From Candidatus Heimdallarchaeota archaeon (GTDB lineage: Archaea; Asgardarchaeota; Heimdallarchaeia; JABLTI01), in contig JABCTZ010000046.1 of NCBI GenBank assembly GCA_018238155.1, forward strand, positions 310,001-374,000: a stretch of DNA of 64,000 nt, given 5' to 3'. Made by a program: the position numbers and the translations under genes. Under the pieces are notes generated by a model. It searched no databases. It was not told the DNA's origin and worked only from the letters and a program-made list of their open reading frames with translations. Below, piece by piece: positions 17,251 through 26,054 of this stretch; positions within the stretch are counted from its first letter, which is position 1, and the number at the start of each line of letters is the position of its first letter.

Positions 17251-19179
17251 TCACTCCATTTTCAAGTTTAAATGAAATGTATTTTCACCGAATATTATTC
17301 TATTTAAGTAAAATAAAGTTATCGGAACTCCTCTATAACCCATTGGTCCCAAATTCCAACAATTGAAAGGGTTTGAAGAAACCTCATCTACACTTAATGA
17401 TAAGTTTCGATTTAATAAATCAAAATCGTTACCATCTATTGAACCTTTATCACCTATGGTCAAAACAGAATGATTTTTAGCCAATGAATTTTGTATTAAA
17501 TCTATAACCACTGTTTTTGTTACAGTTTTTGGTATTATATCTATAGAATGATCTGAAAGTACCATTTTCACTTCTTTATTTTGTCCAAGTTTTGTATTTA
17601 AGTATGAAAATATCGATAACAAATCACTATTTGGAGCTATTATTGTGAGTTGAGTAGGTTTATGTCTTATATCTTTTTCAAATAGACTAAGATATTTATC
17701 ATCACAAAGTAGTTCATTAATTTCATTAACATATGCATTTATTGAAATGTTATCGAAATCAATCTTTTCTGAAAGAAAACCACAAATACTCCCATTATGA
17801 TAACCAACAAAAATTTTCTCATGATATTCCTTTGGAATTTTCTCTATCAAGTCGCGGTTTAGAGAACCTCCTCTACCTGAAGCAATTCCTATCTTGATAT
17901 TATGATCTATTAAATGTAGAAGATTGCTAACAACATCATCAGCGATACCAATTTTTCTTCTTTCAGAGGGACATAATGTGCCATCAAAATCAAAAACTAT
18001 TCCACCGAATTTTTCTTCTGTAAAACTGGCTTGGTAATCATCGAATGATTTTTTCCAAAAATTTCGAACTTGTTTAGTTGAAAAATCAAAATTTGGGAAT
18101 TTTCTTAAAATATATGCTCTATTTGGTTCTTTTCTCCATAATTGATATTTGCTCAATTCTGAAGTTGTTACTGACATTCGATATAGTTTCCTACCAAATT
18201 CAGGAATACCTTGACTTGAAGGGTCAATATTTCTATAAACACCTGCAAGATTTACTAAAAAATATGTTTTTATAAGTAAATCAATAGCTGATAATGGACC
18301 TTCAGAATATTTGGACTTAAAAATGTATTTTGGAATTTTCTCAGGAATTAATGAGAAAGTTCGTTTGAGATTTTTTTCCGATTTTCTATCAGCAAATGCT
18401 AACAAAGAAGATATTTGCCATTTTTTATCAATCCAATTATGTCTTCCATGTCCAAAATTACGATAATCGCTCAGACTAACATTTCCTAATGCTGATTCAC
18501 TATATTTTGATTCCAAATCAATTGCAGCAAATCTACCCCAATTCCCAAATAATACAATAATTGTATCTTTACAAATAATATGCTTCAAATTATTTCTTAG
18601 TGTGTTTTCAAATTCATCAAAATCTTTTGAATCCAAAGCAAACTCATCAAATTCCTTTGGTAGGAAAAGTATTTTCTTATTTGATTTGTAATAAGCTCGT
18701 AGAAATAAAATACTAAATATTAATATAGAATTAACAGCTAGAAAACCATCTTTTTTTGTAGGTAATTTGAAATTAAAATAAGAAATAATTGTGTAATTAG
18801 AGAATTTGGTTATAATAGGTGCATTTGGATTTGCACACACTACAATAATGTGTTTATGCTCTCTTGCTACTGCTTCATTCAAAACGTTAATTATATCAGT
18901 ATTTTTACCAGAAGTTGTAATTAAGATAACAGCTGAATTTGAGGAAGTATTGGTACTAATATAATCCAAAGGTGTCATTGCTTTGGCAATTTGACTTGTA
19001 AATTCACTATGTAATGAAGAAATATAGCTGGCAACTGAATAAGAACCACCAGAACCAATAACAATTAAAGATTCCTCTTTAATCTTCTTAAGATACTTTA
19101 TCAAATTATCAATAGGGTATTTTGTTGCCCAATTATATGCTTTATCCATTTCCTGTAATCTCGTTCTATATTTAGACAT
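17251..19179 (-). CDS. SIS-domain/HAD-phosphatase fusion
   Basis: The product is about 642 aa. The N-terminal sugar isomerase (SIS) domain shows VIGSGGSYSVASY (about residue 39) and LITTSGKNTD. A second SIS-like half covers about residues 200-310. The C-terminal HAD phosphatase starts at about residue 392 with VFDFDGTL (nucleophile and acid/base Asp), then GIASGRG (motif II) and IGDKGSIDGND (motif IV). It looks like a Cof-type cap-bearing HAD. The fusion suggests isomerisation and dephosphorylation of one phosphosugar. ATG 19179 follows GGTG by six bases and is preferred over GTG 19212. It is the first gene of the five-gene operon. Confidence 0.78.
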   Translation of the reverse strand: MSKYRTRLQEMDKAYNWATKYPIDNLIKYLKKIKEESLIVIGSGGSYSVASYISSLHSEFTSQIAKAMTPLDYISTNTSSNSAVILITTSGKNTDIINVLNEAVAREHKHIIVVCANPNAPIITKFSNYTIISYFNFKLPTKKDGFLAVNSILIFSILFLRAYYKSNKKILFLPKEFDEFALDSKDFDEFENTLRNNLKHIICKDTIIVLFGNWGRFAAIDLESKYSESALGNVSLSDYRNFGHGRHNWIDKKWQISSLLAFADRKSEKNLKRTFSLIPEKIPKYIFKSKYSEGPLSAIDLLIKTYFLVNLAGVYRNIDPSSQGIPEFGRKLYRMSVTTSELSKYQLWRKEPNRAYILRKFPNFDFSTKQVRNFWKKSFDDYQASFTEEKFGGIVFDFDGTLCPSERRKIGIADDVVSNLLHLIDHNIKIGIASGRGGSLNRDLIEKIPKEYHEKIFVGYHNGSICGFLSEKIDFDNISINAYVNEINELLCDDKYLSLFEKDIRHKPTQLTIIAPNSDLLSIFSYLNTKLGQNKEVKMVLSDHSIDIIPKTVTKTVVIDLIQNSLAKNHSVLTIGDKGSIDGNDFDLLNRNLSLSVDEVSSNPFNCWNLGPMGYRGVPITLFYLNRIIFGENTFHLNLKME

Positions 19180-19299
19180 TATTAGCACCAAATTTTTTCT
19201 CTCTTCTAGCACATATATTTGATTGTTATTATTAAAACCAATCGAATGTATCCTTGTTTATTTTACTTAAATAGAGCTAATAAAAAATAAAATTAGTGA

Positions 19300-19626
19300 T
19301 TATTTGAAACATCTTTTGAGCTCATTTTCAAATTCACTTGATGATGAAATAATATGAAACATCTCTAATATCCAAGCAATTTCATTTAAATCTTCAAAAG
19401 TGATTTTTTGAGATATCTTAGATAATTCTTCAGAATATTTTGTGAAATTGTTTACTCTAGTTGTTTGTATAGAGTCATAAATAGTTTCTATTAGTTTTAT
19501 CAGACAATCAAAATCTACGTTAGTTTTATTTCGCTGTTTACCGATTATTGATCCTACTGTTTGCCAAATTTCATTGTCTTCAAAAACAGGTTTCTTGTTT
19601 TTGGTTTTGCTGCACCTCTTTCCTTC
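19300..19626 (-). pseudogene. Uncharacterised short gene, apparently frameshifted
   Basis: A frame of 108 sense codons is open back to a TGA at 19627-19629. It has no ATG, GTG or TTG near its beginning, the only ATG being near the 3' end. Its amino-acid content looks coding: acidic and hydrophobic helices such as FDCLIKLIETIYDSI and LNEIAWILEMFHII. An ATG overlapping the stop of the aspartokinase gene opens another frame that runs into this region. One base change in the A-rich stretch near 19590-19615 would join them into about 135 aa. Either the gene has decayed or the assembly has an indel. No family recognised. Confidence 0.45.
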
Positions 19627-19665
19627 TCAATTGAAGATGTAGAGCAAAAACCAGTTTCTGGTTCA

Positions 19666-21030
19666 TTAGAATAAACAATTATGAATAGCTTTCACTGTTT
19701 CTTTAACATCTTTTCTTCTAACAATAAAATAGTAAGCGATTTCAGATGCTCCTGCGGAAATCATTTCGATATTAATCCCTTTTTGTGCAACTGCTGTAAA
19801 CACATTGGCAGCCATTCCTGAAGTTTTCATTAAGCCCTCTCCAACAATACCAATTAAGCTAATATCCTCCTCCAAAGTGATATTTTGAATAGTATCACCA
19901 ATTAAATCAGTAATAACCTTGTAGCTCTTCTGTGAATCATTTGGATTGATGAGCAAATTAATGCATGTTTGTGAAGTAATAATTGAATAAATATTAACAT
20001 CAATTTTTGCTAATAGATTACCAATATCACCTATGATACCGGGTTTGAATCCAACACCTGGACCTTGAATTCGCAAAACGGCTATATTGTTATTATATGT
20101 TACACTTTTGATAGAAGGTTTGCTCTTTTCAAATTTTGATAATATTATTGTTCCTTCGTTTTGTGGTTGAGAGAAATTACGAATAGTAACATTTATCTTT
20201 GAGTCTATTAAAGGCTCTAAAGCTCTTGGGTGAAGTATTTTCGCTCCAAAATATGCAAGTTCAGCTGCTTCATAATATGATAATTGATTGATTTTCTTTG
20301 CTGTTTTTACTATCGTAGGATCAGCACTCATAAATCCATCAACATTTTTCCAAAGAATGATTGTTTCAGCCTCTAATCCACATGCTACTACTGTGGCACT
20401 ATAATCTGAACCATTTCTACCGAAAGTGGTAATTTTATTATTTTCAGAACAACCAAAATATCCTGTTATAATCGGTGTAATTCCTTTTTGGATTTTAGGT
20501 AGAAGCTTTTGCTTCAAATTCTTCTTTACAACTGAAATATTAGCTGTTGCATTTTCAAAACAGGAATCTGTTATTATTCCTATTGTATCTGCTTCAAAAG
20601 CAAGAGCAACATGATTTTTATCATTTAAAACCCCTGCTAAAAGTATAGCTGCAAGTCTTTCACCAAAACTCAAAATATGCATTTTAACTGAATCTGTCAC
20701 TTCTTCTGTAAATGCTATTCCATAAAGTAATCGCTCTAATTTTACTATTTTGATATCTAAAGTATCAATTACTTCTTGTCTTATGATATCATTAGTGATT
20801 ATTTCATCAGCAAACTCCCTATGCTTTTTTCGGATGTTTTGAATAATTGGTTCAATATTACTTTCAGATTTTTGTGCGAACTCGATACCATTTAGCAATT
20901 CATTTGTAATGCCATTTACTGCAGAGACGACTAACACACAATCATCTTTCTCATTTTTAACTATCTCAACAACTTTCAGGAAATCTGAAACAGAGCATAA
21001 ACACCCACCACCGAATTTCATAACTTTCAA
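19666..21030 (-). CDS. lysC: Aspartokinase with C-terminal ACT domains
   Basis: The 454-aa monofunctional enzyme phosphorylates aspartate. KFGGGCLCS at the N-terminus is the ATP/aspartate loop (usually KFGGTS), and TFGRNGSDYSA and FGAKILHPRA are typical aspartokinase motifs. Two ACT regulatory domains follow from about residue 315, where an amino-acid end product would bind. It is the last intact gene of the acetyl-CoA/homocysteine operon, next to asd, and so supplies the aspartate semialdehyde route. Start is TTG 21030 or ATG 21021; AGGTGG lies upstream. Confidence 0.92.
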   Translation of the reverse strand: MKVMKFGGGCLCSVSDFLKVVEIVKNEKDDCVLVVSAVNGITNELLNGIEFAQKSESNIEPIIQNIRKKHREFADEIITNDIIRQEVIDTLDIKIVKLERLLYGIAFTEEVTDSVKMHILSFGERLAAILLAGVLNDKNHVALAFEADTIGIITDSCFENATANISVVKKNLKQKLLPKIQKGITPIITGYFGCSENNKITTFGRNGSDYSATVVACGLEAETIILWKNVDGFMSADPTIVKTAKKINQLSYYEAAELAYFGAKILHPRALEPLIDSKINVTIRNFSQPQNEGTIILSKFEKSKPSIKSVTYNNNIAVLRIQGPGVGFKPGIIGDIGNLLAKIDVNIYSIITSQTCINLLINPNDSQKSYKVITDLIGDTIQNITLEEDISLIGIVGEGLMKTSGMAANVFTAVAQKGINIEMISAGASEIAYYFIVRRKDVKETVKAIHNCLF

Positions 21031-21068
21031 TCTAAATCCACCTCTGAAAAACTCAACCCTCTTGTAAT

Positions 21069-22118
21069 TTACTTAAGAAACCCCTCTTGTAAAGCATATT
21101 CAGCATTTAGAATAGATGCTCCCGCAGCACCTCTTAGAGTGTTATGTACTAGCAAGAAGAAATTCACACTAGTACCTTTTCTACGAACACGACCAATTGT
21201 AATTGCCATGCCCAAATTTTTCTCTGTAAGTAAATCACGAGTGGGTTGTGGTCGATCATCCTCAAGTGTGAGTATTATTGGATTCATGGGGGCAGTAGGG
21301 AATGTGTTAGTATCTAATCCATTAAATGATTTGAAGGATTGATTAATTTCTTCCAAAGAAACATCTTCATTAAAATTTACTACAATACTCTCGAGATGAC
21401 CTTCTAAGACAGGAACTCTTGCACAACTTGCATTGATATCAAAATCAGCATCTTGTATCTGCTCACCATCAAATGTTCCAAGTATCTTCTTTGTTTCTAA
21501 CTCCATTTTCTCTTCTTCACCAGATATGAATGGTATGACATTACCTAAAATATCCATGGAAGCAACACCTTTTTTCCCTGCTCCTGAAATAGATTGATAG
21601 GTTGTAACATAAACTTCTCTAATGTTAAATTTTTGAAGTGGACGCAAACCGAATACTAAACCAGAAGTAGAGCAATTTGAATTAGTAACAATGAACCCGG
21701 TACCAAATTTTTGCTTGCCTACTAATTGTAAATGATTGGCATTTATTTCAGGTATCAAAATTGGAACATCAATATCCATTCTGTGAGCATTTGTATTGGA
21801 AAAAACTGCTATGCCTTCTTTTGCCAGATCTATTTCTATATCATAAGCTAATTTGCTAGGAAGTGCACTAAAAACAATATCAAGATTCTCTCGAGATATT
21901 TCTTTGTCCGTATTGTTAACGATAATAGTTTCTCTGACATTTTCAGGAATATCATTTCTCATATACCAATCAACAATCTCACTATACTTTCTCCCGGCAG
22001 ATTTCTTGGAAGCAGTTAAACTAACGATTTCAAAGTGAGGGTGTGAACCTAATAAGCTCACAAATCTTTGACCGACTATTCCGGTAGCACCAAGTATTCC
22101 AATACGATATTTCTTCAT
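21069..22118 (-). CDS. asd: Aspartate-semialdehyde dehydrogenase
   Basis: The 349-aa enzyme reduces aspartyl phosphate to aspartate semialdehyde. GILGATGIVGQRF is the NADP-binding loop, SNCSTSGL contains the active-site Cys, and SGAGKKGVASMD is the phosphate-binding loop. The archaeal/fungal-type length and motifs fit. It lies 17 bp after the UPF0280 gene and 38 bp before aspartokinase. Beside the homocysteine genes its product is the likely substrate for sulfide-dependent homocysteine synthesis, besides feeding threonine or lysine. Confidence 0.94.
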   Translation of the reverse strand: MKKYRIGILGATGIVGQRFVSLLGSHPHFEIVSLTASKKSAGRKYSEIVDWYMRNDIPENVRETIIVNNTDKEISRENLDIVFSALPSKLAYDIEIDLAKEGIAVFSNTNAHRMDIDVPILIPEINANHLQLVGKQKFGTGFIVTNSNCSTSGLVFGLRPLQKFNIREVYVTTYQSISGAGKKGVASMDILGNVIPFISGEEEKMELETKKILGTFDGEQIQDADFDINASCARVPVLEGHLESIVVNFNEDVSLEEINQSFKSFNGLDTNTFPTAPMNPIILTLEDDRPQPTRDLLTEKNLGMAITIGRVRRKGTSVNFFLLVHNTLRGAAGASILNAEYALQEGFLK

Positions 22119-22135
22119 TTTGTTTACTTTTCTCC

Positions 22136-22852
22136 TTAATTTTTTGTTATCTTTTCATAGTCCTCTTTAGCCAGAATAATAGGAGGAATGTTTCCCCATG
22201 AACAAAGGATATCATCATAAATGACCATCATGCCATCAATTCCATCGGTCATTTTTTGTTGCATAATTGAGAGAATGACTGTTTGGCTCTTTTCCATTAT
22301 CTCATTTCCTAAAGCAGTAGCCATAGCATCAGCAAGAATAACATCATCACAAACAACTATTGCTGCATCTGCATTTCCCAGACTAATAGAAGGTCCCACT
22401 GTTGCAGAAGAGGTACAGATTCCCATTATCTTTTCACTTGGTTCTATTTTGAATCCAAGATTATTGAATTCGTTATTCAATCCAGAATATATCCCAACTG
22501 TAATTGGTGCATCAATATGACAAGCAATATCTCCCCCATTATCTACTACAATATAATCTGCTCCAGCATCTTTTACTGCTTTCACAGCAAAATACGCAAT
22601 TGCTCCTGCAACACAAGCCATAGGACCAACATCTGCAATCGCACTTGCAGTGAACATTCTATCTATGATTTCTGGCACATTGTTATTTGGTTTATACGAT
22701 AGAAAAGTTGTACCAAATAAAGCATCTCTCAAAATATACTCTTTAAGAACATCCCTTTGGAAAAGGATCTCATCTTTTACTACTTTCAGATACTTGTCTT
22801 CAGCCAGAATAGTAACAATTGTTTCCTCAATTCGTAAATGATGTCTTTTCAA
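22136..22852 (-). CDS. UPF0280/COG2122 protein of sulfide assimilation
   Basis: The 238-aa product has the UPF0280 pattern: an N-terminal basic strand region, SAIADVGPMACVAGAIA, and DYIVVDNGGDIA, an ApbE-like core. In Methanosarcina acetivorans a COG2122 protein (MA1715) is reported to help sulfide assimilation into homocysteine. Here it lies 13 bp after the DUF39-ferredoxin gene and immediately before asd and lysC, which supports the same role. The biochemical step is not settled: it may deliver sulfide or act as an activation factor. Confidence 0.85.
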   Translation of the reverse strand: MKRHHLRIEETIVTILAEDKYLKVVKDEILFQRDVLKEYILRDALFGTTFLSYKPNNNVPEIIDRMFTASAIADVGPMACVAGAIAYFAVKAVKDAGADYIVVDNGGDIACHIDAPITVGIYSGLNNEFNNLGFKIEPSEKIMGICTSSATVGPSISLGNADAAIVVCDDVILADAMATALGNEIMEKSQTVILSIMQQKMTDGIDGMMVIYDDILCSWGNIPPIILAKEDYEKITKN

Positions 22853-22865
22853 GTTCTCATCTCAT

Positions 22866-24218
22866 TCAATAGTGTAAAATAGCTTGTTGTGGACAAACAG
22901 CATCACATTGATGACAAGCTGTACATTTTGTTGTGTCAGCGCTAATTTTCCAATCAGACATTCGTACAAAAACATTTGATGGGCAATAAGCAATACAAAG
23001 ACCACAATGGATACATCGTTTTTCGTCTCTGAAAACAACTGCATTTTGCACTTGTCGTTTAGGAAAGCTAAACGTTTTCTCTTTCATTTCAAGCTTTTTC
23101 TCTTTCATTGGATTACATCCACCACTAGTTTGCAATGGCTGAACAGCTTGACTAAGAAAGAATTTTCTCTGAGCAATTCTATTCTTCAAAATTGATGCAA
23201 TTTCTTTTGCTTTTACGAGACTTGAAATTGAAGCAGTTTTTACATCCTTACCTGATAGTTCTACAATACCAGATTGTAAGTCAGCATAGCTTGTTGTTTT
23301 CATCGAGGGTCTATCTCGAGACTGTATAGAATAATCAATAATATCAGTCAAAATTTGTTCATTTCTCTTAGCTGTACTTTGAGCAAGTGAAGCATTCAAA
23401 ATTGGTATGGGAACACCTATCCCCACATATAATGAACAACCGTAGCCTTGAATTGAAGCACCACGTATAAATTCTGGAGTCATTTCCTTTAGATTACCTT
23501 GTACCATAAGGGTGCTGAAATGAGCATCAGGACTATGCTGCGTGCCATTTCCAGTAATATGACCGGTTCCTCCACCTAGAAAAATCCGTGTCCCAAGACC
23601 AATTGTTTGTAGAGATGGGTCATTGTTTATTGGAGAAAGTTCACCTGCACCTGAATAGTTAACATTTCCGTGATTCGGTAACAACTGACCCATATAAGTA
23701 AACAAAGTTTTATTTCCAGAATTTGTTGCAGCATTGTATCGTTCATAGCAATTTCTAGGATTGCTCATAACTGCTTGATTGAGGTCTGCAAGGGTTATTT
23801 CTGTCTCTAACCTTTCTCGAGGATAACAGTCAGTTTTAGATCCTGTTGCTTTTAAGTAGATTGTTTTACCTCGAACAAGATCCTCTATTACATGTCCTCC
23901 ACCGTATTTATCACCCAATATTGTTGAAGTTTGTGTTGCACCAATATAAGCATCTACAGCAGCAACGCCTGAATATGCTTCAACATCATTTAACCAAGTT
24001 TGAGTCATTTTTATAGGAGGATCTGCATGACCAAAGTTTAACCAAACTCCAGAAGAACACATTGCCCCAAAAGTTCCGGTAGTAACAACATCAACTTCTT
24101 GGGCTGCTTTTTCTGCTCCGATTTCTGATACAATATCTTTCATTTCTTCAGCAGTAATAACCACTGCATTTCCTTCAGCAATCTTCTGGTTGATTTCAGC
24201 TATTGTTTTATCTGTCAA
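22866..24218 (-). CDS. DUF39 homocysteine synthase with fused ferredoxin domain
   Basis: The 450-aa product combines two parts. Residues 1-360 are the DUF39/COG1900 domain, with glycine-rich segments GTRIFLGGGTGHITG and IGVPIPILN. Residues about 395-450 form a two-cluster ferredoxin, CIHCGLCIAYCP and CTACHQCDAVCP. In methanogens a DUF39 protein and a separate ferredoxin (MA1821, MA1822) convert aspartate semialdehyde and sulfide to homocysteine. Here the ferredoxin is fused and no CBS domains are present. TTG 24218 follows GAGGGTGA. The neighbours lysC and asd make the substrate. Confidence 0.88.
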   Translation of the reverse strand: MTDKTIAEINQKIAEGNAVVITAEEMKDIVSEIGAEKAAQEVDVVTTGTFGAMCSSGVWLNFGHADPPIKMTQTWLNDVEAYSGVAAVDAYIGATQTSTILGDKYGGGHVIEDLVRGKTIYLKATGSKTDCYPRERLETEITLADLNQAVMSNPRNCYERYNAATNSGNKTLFTYMGQLLPNHGNVNYSGAGELSPINNDPSLQTIGLGTRIFLGGGTGHITGNGTQHSPDAHFSTLMVQGNLKEMTPEFIRGASIQGYGCSLYVGIGVPIPILNASLAQSTAKRNEQILTDIIDYSIQSRDRPSMKTTSYADLQSGIVELSGKDVKTASISSLVKAKEIASILKNRIAQRKFFLSQAVQPLQTSGGCNPMKEKKLEMKEKTFSFPKRQVQNAVVFRDEKRCIHCGLCIAYCPSNVFVRMSDWKISADTTKCTACHQCDAVCPQQAILHY

Positions 24219-24224
24219 AAAAAA

Positions 24225-25025
24225 TCACCCTCGCGGAATATTTGAATTCACCATTTGTTCGGAGGGAGTGTTATTCTCATTTTGAATCTGTTTTGCAAAA
24301 TCTACAATTGCCATTTTCAATGGAGAGGTCTCAGGGAGGTCAACTAAGGGTGTCCCTTCTTCATCATAAATCGTTGCTTGGTCATCTTGAGGTAAAGCTA
24401 AGATATTGTTAAAACCTAACGTCCTTGCATTTGTTATTATCTTTTCAGTATTCTCCTTACGAAGTTTGTTTATAACAAGAAGCTGTTTTTTAATGGGAAT
24501 GTTAAGTTCAATAACAAGGGAATGAATCCTTTTTGCAGTCAATAATCCTCGTTTGCTGGGATCTGAAATAATTATCAGCAAGTCAACATCTCGAGTTGTC
24601 ATTCTACTAAGATGTTCCATACCCGCTTCATTATCAATTACAACATACTTGTATTGTTCAGAAAGCACATCTAAATGCCTACGTAAGAGATTGTTCACGA
24701 AGCAATAACAGCGCTTGCCTTCTGGTCTTCCCATTGCAAGGAGGTCAAATGAGTCTGTCTCAATTAGTGTTTGATGAAGCAAGTATTCAATTAGTCTGTC
24801 TTTTGGCATAGAATCGAATTTAGGATTTCTTTTCAGCGCTTCCTCTCGAATATCGGCAATGCTACTTACAACTGAAATACCTAGAACTTCATTCAAATTC
24901 ATACTTGGATCTGCATCTACAGCTAATAATGCTTCTTTCTCATTTATTAAAGAATCAATTAATAAACCCGTAAAGGTCGTTTTACCTGTTCCTCCTTTTC
25001 CTGCGACCGCTATTGTATAAGTCAA
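24225..25025 (-). CDS. cooC: CooC/AcsF-type nickel-insertion ATPase
   Basis: The 266-aa MinD/ParA-like ATPase carries the deviant Walker A GKGGTGKTT at about residues 9-17 and a CxC motif (KRCYCFVNN, about residue 111), the metal-binding feature of CooC proteins. CooC/AcsF matures the Ni sites of CO dehydrogenase or acetyl-CoA synthase. With acsB in the same operon and no CODH gene in the window, acetyl-CoA synthase is the likeliest client. Spaced 6-9 bp from both neighbours. Confidence 0.88.
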   Translation of the reverse strand: MTYTIAVAGKGGTGKTTFTGLLIDSLINEKEALLAVDADPSMNLNEVLGISVVSSIADIREEALKRNPKFDSMPKDRLIEYLLHQTLIETDSFDLLAMGRPEGKRCYCFVNNLLRRHLDVLSEQYKYVVIDNEAGMEHLSRMTTRDVDLLIIISDPSKRGLLTAKRIHSLVIELNIPIKKQLLVINKLRKENTEKIITNARTLGFNNILALPQDDQATIYDEEGTPLVDLPETSPLKMAIVDFAKQIQNENNTPSEQMVNSNIPRG

Positions 25026-25034
25026 TTTTTCTAA

Positions 25035-26054
25035 TCACCTCAATGAATAATTTTCTCTTATTTTATCGGATAAACCTCTAGTCATTTGGAATACTGCTAA
25101 TGCGGTATCTTCATCTCTAGCTCCTAATCCACAAGCAGGAGTTATCAATGATGATTGAATGATCTTCTCTTGAGAGATATTGATACTATTTTCAAGTGTA
25201 GCTAACAGCTCCTCGAATTTTGAGAAAAGAGATTCGACTGTTTCTCTCTCAATTTGATCTTTTGCTGTAGGAACTAATCCCCAAGCGATTACACCATCTC
25301 TTTTGAGGAAATTTGACAATTCTTTTCGATATAAAAGAAAATTATCACTGTATTCGTAAGCATCAAAAGATATGATTTGGATATCGGTTTCTAACAAGAA
25401 AGACCAATCTGTATTTGCACAACAATGAACACCTATTTTGCTTTTTGAACTAGAGAGAAGTTCATTTAATGCGTTCTTTATTTTTTGTTGATCTAGAGAA
25501 ACAATTGTTGTGCCCATCAAAGACATATAAGGTTCATCAATAAGGATCAACGTTTCTTTTCCGGCTTGAGAAAGAAATCTCTCTTGCCATCGAATAATAC
25601 TCGAGAGAGTTTTTACGGTAACATCCATTAATAATTCATTATAGATTATTGGTTTGCCATTTTCATCATTAAGATGCAAACCAAAACTTACTGGTCCTGT
25701 TACATGCCCTTTAATTGCTAAACAGTCTTGAAGATCTAATTCGAGAAAATCATAGATTGATGCAGAATATTCTTTACTTATAGCAAGTTCCCTTTCAGAG
25801 TTAAGCACATATTCAGAGTAAAAAGATTCTATGGATTCAATTTGTGTAGAATCGATATTTACACTTCCATTATTATCTACAAAACCAGGGAAGTGTTCAG
25901 TAAACATTGTATACATGTTTTCTTTTGAATTTCTATTTGGCAGCTGTGGCCAGAAAGGTAATTCTTTACAGTAATTCTTCACAAATTCACATGCTTTTTT
26001 TGAATCTTTGAATGGTAAACTTCCAATGCCCGTTGGGAGACAGTTAAACTTAAT
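25035..26054 (-). CDS. Core-MetE-type methionine synthase, probable ATT start
   Basis: The product is a 339-aa MetE/UROD-fold methyltransferase without the MetE N-terminal half. Zinc-ligand candidates are GVHCCANTDW and TPACGLGARD near the C-terminus. Core-MetE enzymes make methionine from homocysteine using a methylated corrinoid. In organisms with the Wood-Ljungdahl pathway the donor is probably the corrinoid iron-sulfur protein, whose genes stand just upstream. The first usual start codon (GTG 25982) would remove the conserved LPTGIGSLPF segment. The frame continues back to an ATT at 26052-26054, eight bases after AGGAGG and overlapping the stop of the previous gene. Confidence 0.8.
   Translation of the reverse strand: MKFNCLPTGIGSLPFKDSKKACEFVKNYCKELPFWPQLPNRNSKENMYTMFTEHFPGFVDNNGSVNIDSTQIESIESFYSEYVLNSERELAISKEYSASIYDFLELDLQDCLAIKGHVTGPVSFGLHLNDENGKPIIYNELLMDVTVKTLSSIIRWQERFLSQAGKETLILIDEPYMSLMGTTIVSLDQQKIKNALNELLSSSKSKIGVHCCANTDWSFLLETDIQIISFDAYEYSDNFLLYRKELSNFLKRDGVIAWGLVPTAKDQIERETVESLFSKFEELLATLENSINISQEKIIQSSLITPACGLGARDEDTALAVFQMTRGLSDKIRENYSLR

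Noticed and set aside
25983..26049. Apparent intergenic gap between the RACo and core-MetE genes
   Set aside because: The conserved core-MetE N-terminus is encoded there, so it is coding, not a gap.
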